Source of the DNA: QNFN01 sp033722135
GTDB lineage: Bacteria > Pseudomonadota > Gammaproteobacteria > QNFN01
Direction of reading: 5' to 3'
Assembly (NCBI GenBank): GCA_033722135.1
Contig: JAWVZO010000136.1
Coordinates: 1-7,109, forward strand
DNA length: 7,109 bases
A program made the position numbers and the translations under genes. Shown piece after piece: positions 1-5,342 of the stretch. The notes beneath the pieces were generated by a model. That model was not told where the DNA came from. It saw only the letters and a program-made list of their open reading frames with translations, and did no database searches. The stretch's first letter is position 1; every line of letters begins with the position of its first letter.

Positions 1-57
1 CGAACTCGCGACCCCAACCTTGGCAAGGTTGTGCTCTACCAACTGAGCTATTCCCGC
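1..57 (-). tRNA. glyW: tRNA-Gly (anticodon GCC), 3' end cut off by the window edge
   Basis: The minus strand reads as the first 57 nt of a canonical tRNA: acceptor strand GCGGGAA, TA, D stem GCTC/GAGC with loop AGTTGGTA, anticodon stem CAACC/GGTTG, seven-base loop TTGCCAA, variable loop GGGTC, then the T stem GCGAG and TTCG. By standard numbering the anticodon bases 34-36 fall at positions 24-22 and read GCC, so it decodes GGC/GGU glycine codons. The 3' half of the T arm, the acceptor 3' strand and CCA lie outside the window. It lies 31 nt downstream of pgsA, as glyW does in Escherichia coli. The symbol is given by that synteny; the isoacceptor call itself comes directly from the sequence. 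Confidence 0.96.
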
Positions 58-74
58 CCTGCGAGCGAGCCGAC

Positions 75-102
75 ATTGTAGCCCCGGCCTACTCCTTGTC
101 AA
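75..102 (-). promoter_or_regulatory. Sigma70-type promoter for tRNA-Gly
   Basis: On the minus strand a perfect -35 box TTGACA (102-97) is followed after 16 nt by TACAAT (80-75), 5 of 6 matches to the -10 consensus. Start of transcription would be near position 68, giving a leader of about 11 nt before the tRNA 5' end at 57, to be removed by RNase P. The bases after the -10 box are GC-rich, as in the discriminators of stringently controlled stable-RNA promoters. The -35 box lies inside the pgsA reading frame, across its Leu194-Asp195-Lys196 codons. The boxes are seen directly; promoter activity and stringent control are inferred. Confidence 0.8.
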
Positions 103-682
103 GCCTGGAGGCCTTGTCCTGCGGGCCTTTCCCGACCAGTGCGGGCCACGCGCTCCGCAGGTAGGCGCCCATCGACCAGAGGGTCAGGATCACCGCGACG
201 TAGAGCAGCACCATGCCCACCGTCCAGACGTCGAGCGGCCCGATCGGCTCGCGGTAGATCAGCAGGATCATGGCGATCATCTGCAGCGTGGTCTTGATCT
301 TGCCGACCACGGAGACCGCGACCGTGGTCCGCTCGCCGAAACCGGCCATCCACTCGCGCAGCCCCGATACGGTGATCTCGCGGCCGATGATCACGGCCGC
401 CGGGATCGCCATGAACGGGGTCGGGTGCTCGGCGACGAGCAGCACCAGCACCACGCCGACCATCAGCTTGTCGGCGACCGGGTCGAGGAAGGCGCCGAAC
501 GCCGAGGTCTGGCCCAGCCGGCGCGCCAGGTAACCGTCGAGCAGGTCGGTCACCGCGGCCAGCGAGAAGACCGCGGTGCAGGCGACATTGACCCACGAGA
601 ACGGCAGGTAGAAGAACAGCACGAACACCGGGATCAGTGCCAGCCGGAGCAGCGTCAGGAGGTTGGGCAGGTTCATCTGCAT
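89..682 (-). CDS. pgsA: CDP-diacylglycerol--glycerol-3-phosphate 3-phosphatidyltransferase (PgsA)
   Basis: This 197-residue integral inner-membrane enzyme makes phosphatidylglycerophosphate from CDP-diacylglycerol and sn-glycerol-3-phosphate, the committed step to phosphatidylglycerol and cardiolipin. The CDP-alcohol phosphotransferase signature DG-x2-AR-x8-G-x3-D-x3-D is complete: Asp49, Gly50, Ala53, Arg54, Gly63, Asp67 and Asp71, preceded by Asp46 of TDLLDG. Hydrophobic stretches lie near residues 11-27, 31-47, 73-84, 91-100, 133-143 and 153-173. The N-terminus MQMNLPNLLTLLR resembles the E. coli start MQFNIPTLLTLFR, which is why I chose the ATG at 682 over the ATG two codons later at 676. 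No strong ribosome binding site precedes it, and it starts 10 nt after the uvrC stop, so translation is probably coupled. The basic C-terminal tail is slightly longer than in the 182-residue E. coli protein, and its codons carry the -35 box of the tRNA promoter. Confidence 0.97.
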   Translation of the reverse strand: MQMNLPNLLTLLRLALIPVFVLFFYLPFSWVNVACTAVFSLAAVTDLLDGYLARRLGQTSAFGAFLDPVADKLMVGVVLVLLVAEHPTPFMAIPAAVIIGREITVSGLREWMAGFGERTTVAVSVVGKIKTTLQMIAMILLIYREPIGPLDVWTVGMVLLYVAVILTLWSMGAYLRSAWPALVGKGPQDKASRLDKE

Positions 683-692
683 GCGGTCGTGC

Positions 693-2525
693 TCACTGTC
701 CCTCGTTGAAGGTCGCGTAGATGCGCTCGGCAAGCGCCGTGCTGATCCCGGGGACCCGCGCGAGGTCCTCGACCCCGGCGCGTTCGATCTCGCGCAGGCC
801 GCCGAGCTGGCGCAGCAGTTCGCGGCGCCGCTTCGGACCGAGCCCGGGAATCGACTCGAGCGGCGAGACGCGGCGCGCCTTGCCGCGGCGCTGGCGGTGA
901 CCGGTGATGGCGAACCGGTGCGCCTCGTCGCGGACCTGCTGCACGAGGTGCAGCGCCGGGGCGTCCGGGGGCAGCTGGACGGCGCCCTCGCGGCCGGCGA
1001 CATGCAGGGTTTCCAGTCCCGGACGACGGCCCAGCCCCTTGGCGACGGCGGCGACCGGCAGACCGTCGACCTGCAGCTCCTCGAGCACGGCGAGCACGGC
1101 ATCGAGCTGTGCCCTGCCGCCGTCGATCAGCAGCAGGTCGGGCCACTTGCCCTCCCCCTCCTTGAGCCGCCGGTAGCGACGGGCGATCGCCTCGCGCAGC
1201 GCCGCGTAGTCGTCACCCGCGTCGGCCTCGCGGATGTTGAAGCGCCGGTAGTCCGACTTGACCGCGCCGCCGGCGTCGAACACCACGCAGCCGGCGACCG
1301 GACGCTCGCCCTGGGTGTGGCTGATGTCGAAGCACTCCAGACGTTGCGGCACGGTGTCGAGACCCAGCACCTCGCCGAGCGCCTCGAGGCGCCGCTGCAG
1401 GCCGGTGCGCGAGGCGAGCCGGGCATCGAGCGCAGCGCGGGCATTGGCCTCGGCCAGCGCGAGCCAGCGGCGCGGCGCGCCGCGCTGCGGCACGTGCAGG
1501 GCCACCTTGTGGCCGGCCTGCTCGCCCAGGGCCGCGGCCAGCCAGGCGCCCTCCTCGGGCATGCGGTCGACCAGGATCTCCCTCGGGATGGCGCGGCCGA
1601 GGTAGAACTGCGGCAGGAACGCCGCGAGGGCCCCGGCGGTGTCGGAGGTCTCGGGCACGCTCGGGAAGAAGGCGCGGTTGCCGAGATTGTGGCCGCCGCG
1701 TACGAAGAAGACCTGGATGCAGGTCTGCCCGCCGGCCGAGGCGCAGGCGACGACGTCGATGTCGCGACTCGATCCGCTGACGTACTGGCGCGCCTGCACC
1801 CGGCGCAGTGCGGCGATGCGGTCGCGCAGTCGCGCCGCCTCCTCGAACTCCAGGGCTTCGGACGCGGTCTCCATGCGCTGCACCAGATCGTCGATGATCC
1901 GTTGCCCGCCGCCCGACAGGAACAGGCGGGTGTGCTCGACGTCGCGGGCGTACTCGGCCTCGTCGACCAGCCCGACGCACGGCGCCGAGCAGCGCTCGAT
2001 CTGGTACTGCAGGCACGGCCGCGTGCGGTTGCGGAAGAAGCTGTCCTCGCACTGCCGCACGCGGAACAGCTTCTGCAGGAGATTCAGCGTGTCGCGCACT
2101 GCGCCGGCGCTTGGGAACGGGCCGAAGTAGCGGCCGCGTCCATCCCGCGCGCCCCGGTGGAAGGCGAGCCTCGGGAAAGGCTCGCCTTCGGTCAGGTGGA
2201 TGTACGGGTAGCTCTTGTCGTCGCGCAGCAGGACGTTGTAGCGCGGGCGCAGTGACTTGATGAGCTGGTTCTCGAGGATCAGCGCCTCGTTCTCCGTGTG
2301 GGTCACCGTGACCTCGACCCGCGTCACCTGCTCGAGGAGGCGCGCGGTCTTGGCGTCGTGGACGGCGCCGCGCCGGAAGTAGCTCGACACGCGCCGCTTG
2401 AGATTGCGGGCCTTGCCGACGTAGAGCACGGCGTCGGCGGCGTCGAACATTCGGTAGACCCCCGGCCGCGTGGTCAGCGTGGCCAGGAAGCCGTCGAGGT
2501 CGAAGGGCGCGTCGTCGGCACTCAT
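693..2525 (-). CDS. uvrC: Excinuclease ABC subunit C (UvrC)
   Basis: UvrC is the nuclease of UvrABC nucleotide-excision repair; it cuts the damaged strand 3' and then 5' of the lesion. At 610 residues it equals E. coli UvrC in length. The N-terminal GIY-YIG domain (about 19-100) has GVY at 22-24 and YVG at 35-37, with Arg45, Glu85 and Asn97 aligning with catalytic residues of the Thermotoga enzyme. Cys159, Cys171, Cys179 and Cys183 match the proposed iron-sulfur ligands. The UVR motif that binds UvrB spans about 209-243 (ASEALEFEEAARLRDRI). The RNase H-like 5' nuclease has Asp400 (ECFDISHT), Asp468 (LLIDGG) and probably His536 (RDEAH). Two helix-hairpin-helix motifs lie at about 554-606. All key residues are present, so the protein should be active. 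No Shine-Dalgarno sequence is visible before the ATG; a TATAAT lies 6 nt upstream. It sits 30 nt after the glycosylase gene and 10 nt before pgsA. Confidence 0.99.
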   Translation of the reverse strand: MSADDAPFDLDGFLATLTTRPGVYRMFDAADAVLYVGKARNLKRRVSSYFRRGAVHDAKTARLLEQVTRVEVTVTHTENEALILENQLIKSLRPRYNVLLRDDKSYPYIHLTEGEPFPRLAFHRGARDGRGRYFGPFPSAGAVRDTLNLLQKLFRVRQCEDSFFRNRTRPCLQYQIERCSAPCVGLVDEAEYARDVEHTRLFLSGGGQRIIDDLVQRMETASEALEFEEAARLRDRIAALRRVQARQYVSGSSRDIDVVACASAGGQTCIQVFFVRGGHNLGNRAFFPSVPETSDTAGALAAFLPQFYLGRAIPREILVDRMPEEGAWLAAALGEQAGHKVALHVPQRGAPRRWLALAEANARAALDARLASRTGLQRRLEALGEVLGLDTVPQRLECFDISHTQGERPVAGCVVFDAGGAVKSDYRRFNIREADAGDDYAALREAIARRYRRLKEGEGKWPDLLLIDGGRAQLDAVLAVLEELQVDGLPVAAVAKGLGRRPGLETLHVAGREGAVQLPPDAPALHLVQQVRDEAHRFAITGHRQRRGKARRVSPLESIPGLGPKRRRELLRQLGGLREIERAGVEDLARVPGISTALAERIYATFNEGQ

Positions 2526-2531
2526 ACGCCG

Positions 2532-2537
2532 ATTATA
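2532..2537 (-). promoter_or_regulatory. Perfect -10 hexamer directly ahead of uvrC
   Basis: The minus strand carries TATAAT (2537-2532), then CGGCGT, then the uvrC ATG at 2525. This spacing would put the transcription start on or next to the A of ATG, as for a leaderless mRNA. No convincing -35 box exists: the best hexamer at a 16-nt spacer, CTGAAG, matches 3 of 6. There is no extended TGn either. It may be an internal uvrC promoter or chance, although an AT-only hexamer stands out in this GC-rich strand. Confidence 0.35.
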
Positions 2538-2555
2538 CGGGGGCGGTCGATCCCT

Positions 2556-3209
2556 TCAGGCGAGCAGCTCGCCGAGGCGGGCGAAAACGGCGTCGAACAT
2601 GGCCGGGGTGAGGCGGCGGGTCTGGGTGTTGTAGCGGCTGCAGTGGTAGCTGTCGACGAGCCGGAAGCGCGGCAGGTCGTGCTCGGCGCCGTGGCCGAAC
2701 GGATGGCGGGTGCGGGGCCTGCCGGTTGCGCCCAGCACCGCGTCGTGTGCGACCTTGCCGAGTGCCAGCACCACGGCGCCGGTCGGCAGGGTGGCGAGTT
2801 CGCTGGCCAGGTAGCCGTTGCAGTTGCGCACCTCGGGTCCGGTCGGCTTGTTGCCCGGCGGCAGGCACTTTACGGCGTTGGTGATGCGGCAGTCGCGCAG
2901 CGCGAGTCCGTCGCCGACGTGCGTGGAACGGGGACGCGACGCGTAGCCGAAGCGGTGCAGCGTCTCGTAGAGCAGGATCCCGGCATGGTCGCCGGTGAAC
3001 GGCCGGCCGGTGGCGTTGGCACCGTGCATCCCCGGCGCGAGGCCGACCACCAGCAGGCGCGCCGCGGGATCGCCGAACGGCGGTACCGGCCGCGCGTGGT
3101 AGTCGGGATGATCACGCCCCACCTCGTCGAGGAAGGTCGCCAGCCGCGGGCAGCGCCGGCAGTCCGGATCGAAGACGGGATCGGCCTCGCGGCCGGGACG
3201 GCCGGTCAC
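2556..3209 (-). CDS. Uracil-DNA glycosylase, family 5 (UDGb type), iron-sulfur enzyme
   Basis: This is a 217-residue DNA base-excision enzyme. Family 5 enzymes remove uracil, and in characterised members also deaminated purines, leaving an abasic site. Motif 1 is GLAPG (56-60), followed by GANATGRPFTGD (63-74), very like Thermus UDGb GSNRTGRPFTGD. As in family 5, motif 1 lacks the polar catalytic residue of other families; Asp74 is a candidate base activator. Motif 2 is SYHCSRYNTQT (187-197), with His189 and Asn194. Cys17, Cys20, Cys115 and Cys130 are the expected [4Fe-4S] ligands. There is no suitable ATG. I chose the GTG at 3209, whose GTGA overlaps the uvrY stop by 4 nt, which implies translational coupling, and this start gives the family's N-terminal length. 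The reading frame continues open upstream through uvrY and antisense to mscS, but that part is a shadow. Family assignment is from recognition of motifs; substrate range is inferred. Confidence 0.93.
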   Translation of the reverse strand: MTGRPGREADPVFDPDCRRCPRLATFLDEVGRDHPDYHARPVPPFGDPAARLLVVGLAPGMHGANATGRPFTGDHAGILLYETLHRFGYASRPRSTHVGDGLALRDCRITNAVKCLPPGNKPTGPEVRNCNGYLASELATLPTGAVVLALGKVAHDAVLGATGRPRTRHPFGHGAEHDLPRFRLVDSYHCSRYNTQTRRLTPAMFDAVFARLGELLA

Positions 3210-3859
3210 TGTGCAGTCAGGTCGGGGTCGCACACCCCGTGACGCAGCGCGACGTGGGTCAGTTCGACGTCGTTGCTGACGTCGAGTTTCTCGTAGAGAC
3301 GGTGGCGGTAGGTGCCGACGGTCTTCGGGCTCACGCAGAGCCTCTCGGCGATCTCCTGGATCCCGCAACCCTCGATCACCATCAGCAGCACCTGCACCTC
3401 GCGCTGCGACAGGCCCTCGATCGGCGACTTGTTCTTCCCCGGGAGAAGGGTCAGGGCCAGCTTCTGGGCCACATCGGCGCTCAGAAACCGCTGGCCGCCG
3501 GCCACGGTACGCACGGCCTGCACCAGTTCGTTCGCCGGGCATCCCTTGGTGAGGTAGCCCATCGCACCCATCTGCAGGAGCTTCGACGGGTAGGGGTCGT
3601 TGCCCTGCACGCTGAGCACGATCAGCCTGAGCTCCGGGTGGGAATGGATCAGCCGGTGCAGGGTCTCGATGCCGCCGATGCCGGGCATGTTGATGTCCAG
3701 GATGACGACGTCGGGGAGGTCTCCGGTACGCAGCCGCTCGATCGCCGCCTCGCCGGAACTCGCCTCGGCGACCACGTCGATATCCTGCTCGGCCTCGAGA
3801 ACGAAACGGATTCCGGTGCGCACGAGCTCGTGGTCGTCGACGAGCAACACGGTGATCAT
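3206..3859 (-). CDS. uvrY: Two-component response regulator of the UvrY/GacA/LetA group
   Basis: This is a 217-residue cytoplasmic transcription factor, normally phosphorylated by the hybrid kinase BarA/GacS and activating small RNAs that titrate CsrA/RsmA. The receiver domain (about 1-120) has the acidic pair Asp8-Asp9, phosphoacceptor Asp55 (VVILDINMPG), Ser83 and Lys105. A LuxR-type helix-turn-helix lies at about 147-205 (GLSQREVQVLLM, then VSPKTVGTYRHRLYEKL). Its C-terminal stretch DVELTHVALRHGVC is close to UvrY DVELTHLAIRHGLC, and its position ahead of uvrC supports the group assignment. I chose the ATG at 3859 because MITVLLVDDHELVR matches the family start and a GGGAGGG ribosome binding site lies 7 nt upstream. 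An in-frame ATG at 3907 would add 16 residues without family support. Its stop overlaps the glycosylase GTG start. Neither the cognate kinase nor the csrB/rsmZ RNAs are in the window. Confidence 0.95.
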   Translation of the reverse strand: MITVLLVDDHELVRTGIRFVLEAEQDIDVVAEASSGEAAIERLRTGDLPDVVILDINMPGIGGIETLHRLIHSHPELRLIVLSVQGNDPYPSKLLQMGAMGYLTKGCPANELVQAVRTVAGGQRFLSADVAQKLALTLLPGKNKSPIEGLSQREVQVLLMVIEGCGIQEIAERLCVSPKTVGTYRHRLYEKLDVSNDVELTHVALRHGVCDPDLTAQ

Positions 3860-3866
3860 GGCCCTG

Positions 3867-3894
3867 CCCTCCCGGTGCGCGATCCCCGCGCACC
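3867..3894 (-). promoter_or_regulatory. uvrY leader hairpin with GGA loop next to the ribosome binding site
   Basis: In the uvrY mRNA the arms GGTGCGCG (3894-3887) and CGCGCACC (3881-3874) form a perfect 8-bp stem closing the 5-nt loop GGGAT. The ribosome binding site GGGAGGG (3873-3867) begins at the very next base, 7 nt before the ATG. Both the loop and the ribosome binding site contain GGA, 13 nt apart. CsrA/RsmA proteins recognise GGA in hairpin loops and often bridge one such loop and a second GGA in the ribosome binding site. The hairpin is seen directly; CsrA binding is inference. Confidence 0.5.
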
Positions 3895-3921
3895 CGCAGT
3901 GGTGCATCTGCGTGGCATCCC

Positions 3922-3976
3922 TTGCCCGACGTGCACCTTGACCGCATGATCACACAGTTGCCCGAGAGCGGGCAAC
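3922..3976. repeat. Three TTGCCCG heptamers, two forming a perfect palindrome
   Basis: TTGCCCGA occurs as a direct repeat at 3922-3929 and 3958-3965, 36 bp apart. A third copy, inverted as CGGGCAA, is at 3969-3975. The last two copies form a perfect palindrome: arms GTTGCCCG (3957-3964) and CGGGCAAC (3969-3976) around AGAG. No T-run follows on either strand, so it does not look like an intrinsic terminator. Its place in the divergent uvrY/mscS region suggests an operator for an unidentified regulator; that role is inferred. Confidence 0.55.
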
Positions 3977-3978
3977 AA
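3949..3978 (-). promoter_or_regulatory. Weak candidate promoter for uvrY
   Basis: On the minus strand TTGTTG (3978-3973) and TGTGAT (3954-3949) lie 18 nt apart and match 3 of 6 and 4 of 6 consensus bases. An overlapping alternative -35, TTGCCC (3975-3970), matches 4 of 6 but has a 15-nt spacer. Transcription would start near 3942 and include the GGA-loop hairpin in the leader. A perfect palindrome covers the spacer. This is the best pair I could find, but it is weak. Confidence 0.25.
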
Positions 3979-3982
3979 GACC

Positions 3983-4013
3983 GACGCGCCGGTCGCGTCA
4001 CGACGCGAGGAGA
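3983..4013 (+). promoter_or_regulatory. mscS-family gene leader: alternative hairpins and ribosome binding site
   Basis: GACGCG (3983-3988) can pair with CGCGTC (3994-3999) around CCGGT as a 6-bp stem. The CGCGT of the same central arm (3994-3998) can instead pair with ACGCG (4003-4007) around CACG as a 5-bp stem. The two are mutually exclusive. The second ends at the first base of the strong ribosome binding site GAGGAGA (4007-4013), 6 nt before the ATG. The ribosome binding site is convincing; a switch between hairpins is speculative. Confidence 0.4.
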
Positions 4014-4019
4014 ATACCG

Positions 4020-5342
4020 ATGTCGCCGTTCGAACAGCAGATGGATCGCATCACCGCCTGGTTCGCCGGCCTGGACCCCGCCATGCTGGCGGCCCAGCTC
4101 TTCGCCCTGCTCCTCGCGTTCGTGGTGGGCAAATGGGTCCGGCGGGCGTACATGACGCGCTTCGCCGTTCCGGCGGACACCGAGATGCCGCACGGCCTGC
4201 GTCGCCTGACCCGGCGGACACTGGAACGGCTGATCCTGCCGCTGGCGATGCTGCTGCTGGTCAGCGCGCTGCGCGGCGTGCTCGCCGCTTTCGGATTCAA
4301 CGTCTACCTCCTCGACATCGCGATCCCGGTGCTCGCCTCGCTCGCAGTGATCCGCGTCGCGATCTACATGCTGCGCAAATCGCTGGTCGACAGCCCGGCG
4401 GTCAAGGCGTGGGAGCAGCTGATCAGCGGGATGGTGTGGATCGTGGTCGCGCTGCACCTTGTCGGCTGGCTGCCGGCGGTCCTGGACACGCTCGACTCCC
4501 TTGCGATGACCGTGGGCGAGATGCGCGTCTCCGTGCTCTCGGTGCTGAAGCTGCTGCTGATGGTGACGCTCACCCTCGCCCTCGCCCTCTGGCTCGGCAA
4601 GGCGCTCGACGAACGGCTGAAGCGTTCGCTCCACATGTCTCCCGCGATGCGCGTGGGCATCGCCAAGTTCGTCAAGTTCTTCCTGATCGCGCTGGCGATT
4701 CTCGTCACGCTGGACAGCGTCGGCTTCGACCTCGGCTCGCTGGCGGTGTTCGGCGGCGCGCTCGGCGTGGGTCTCGGCTTCGGGCTGCAGCGCATCGCGA
4801 GCAACTTCATCAGCGGCTTCATCCTGATCGCCGACCGGTCGATCAAGCCCGGCGACGTGATCACCATCGGCGACAAGTTCGGCTGGGTCGACGAGATGCG
4901 CGCCCGCTACATCGTGGTGCGCAACCGCGATGGCGAGGAGAACCTGATCCCGAACGAGAACCTGATCACCTCCGAGGTGATCAACTGGCGCTACACCGAC
5001 CCGAACGTGAGGATGAAGATCCCGGTGCAGATCAGTTACGGCGACGACCCCGAGAAGGCCCTCGAGATCCTGCTGAAAGCGGCGAAGGCGTCGTCGAGGG
5101 TCCTGGAGGATCCCGCCCCCGCGGCCCGCCTGATGGAGTTCGCCGACAGCGGCATCGCCCTCGAGCTTCGGGTCTGGTACGCCGACCCGGAGAACGGGGT
5201 CGCCAACATCCGCTCGGATATCAACCTGGCCATCTGGCGCGCGTTCAAGGAGGCCGGGATCACCATCCCGTTCCCGCAGCGCGACCTCCACGTGCGTTCA
5301 GCGGAAGGCCTCGCGGGTGTCATACCCAATGCTTCCTCCTGA
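4020..5342 (+). CDS. MscS-family mechanosensitive ion channel
   Basis: This is a 440-residue inner-membrane protein of the small-conductance mechanosensitive channel family, which opens under membrane tension to release solutes on hypo-osmotic shock. The MscS core is the C-terminal half: a hydrophobic helix at about 218-232, then the Gly/Ala-rich pore helix VFGGALGVGLGFGLQRIASN (243-262) and FISGFILIADR. The cytoplasmic beta domain follows, with KPGDVITIGDKFGWV (276-290), NLIPNENLITSEVINW (308-323) and the alpha/beta end domain to about residue 423. Before the core come further membrane segments, near 23-38, 70-90, 96-117, 133-152 and 172-193, so the protein is longer than 286-residue E. coli MscS and belongs with its multi-helix relatives. 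I give no symbol because the subfamily is uncertain. GAGGAGA 6 nt before the ATG supports the start. It diverges from uvrY and overlaps corA by 23 bp at its 3' end. Confidence 0.95.
   Translation: MSPFEQQMDRITAWFAGLDPAMLAAQLFALLLAFVVGKWVRRAYMTRFAVPADTEMPHGLRRLTRRTLERLILPLAMLLLVSALRGVLAAFGFNVYLLDIAIPVLASLAVIRVAIYMLRKSLVDSPAVKAWEQLISGMVWIVVALHLVGWLPAVLDTLDSLAMTVGEMRVSVLSVLKLLLMVTLTLALALWLGKALDERLKRSLHMSPAMRVGIAKFVKFFLIALAILVTLDSVGFDLGSLAVFGGALGVGLGFGLQRIASNFISGFILIADRSIKPGDVITIGDKFGWVDEMRARYIVVRNRDGEENLIPNENLITSEVINWRYTDPNVRMKIPVQISYGDDPEKALEILLKAAKASSRVLEDPAPAARLMEFADSGIALELRVWYADPENGVANIRSDINLAIWRAFKEAGITIPFPQRDLHVRSAEGLAGVIPNASS

Noticed and set aside
683..1102. N-terminal extension of pgsA in an open frame reaching into uvrC
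   Set aside because: The family start MQMNLPNLL is at 682. The extension overlaps uvrC out of frame and is Ser/Arg/Pro-rich shadow sequence.
663..2255. 530-codon open frame on the plus strand, antisense to uvrC
   Set aside because: uvrC on the other strand has every expected domain and residue. This frame gives a low-complexity Arg/Ala/Gly/Glu/His mix with no recognisable motif, as expected of a GC-rich antisense shadow.
3860..3907. Alternative uvrY start at the ATG at 3907
   Set aside because: It adds 16 residues absent from UvrY/GacA proteins, would run through the leader hairpin and ribosome binding site, and lacks its own ribosome binding site.
3935..3955. CRP-like half site TGTGA on the minus strand upstream of uvrY
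   Set aside because: The other half at the required spacing is GGTCA rather than TCACA, so only one half-site matches.
3957..3976. Palindrome as an intrinsic terminator
   Set aside because: No run of T follows it on either strand, and it lies upstream of two divergent genes where no transcript should end.
3210..5291. Upstream part of a 911-codon minus-strand open frame that ends in the glycosylase
   Set aside because: Only the last 217 codons encode a recognisable protein. The rest runs antisense to the MscS-family gene and through uvrY in another frame, with Asp/His/Arg/Gln-rich shadow composition.
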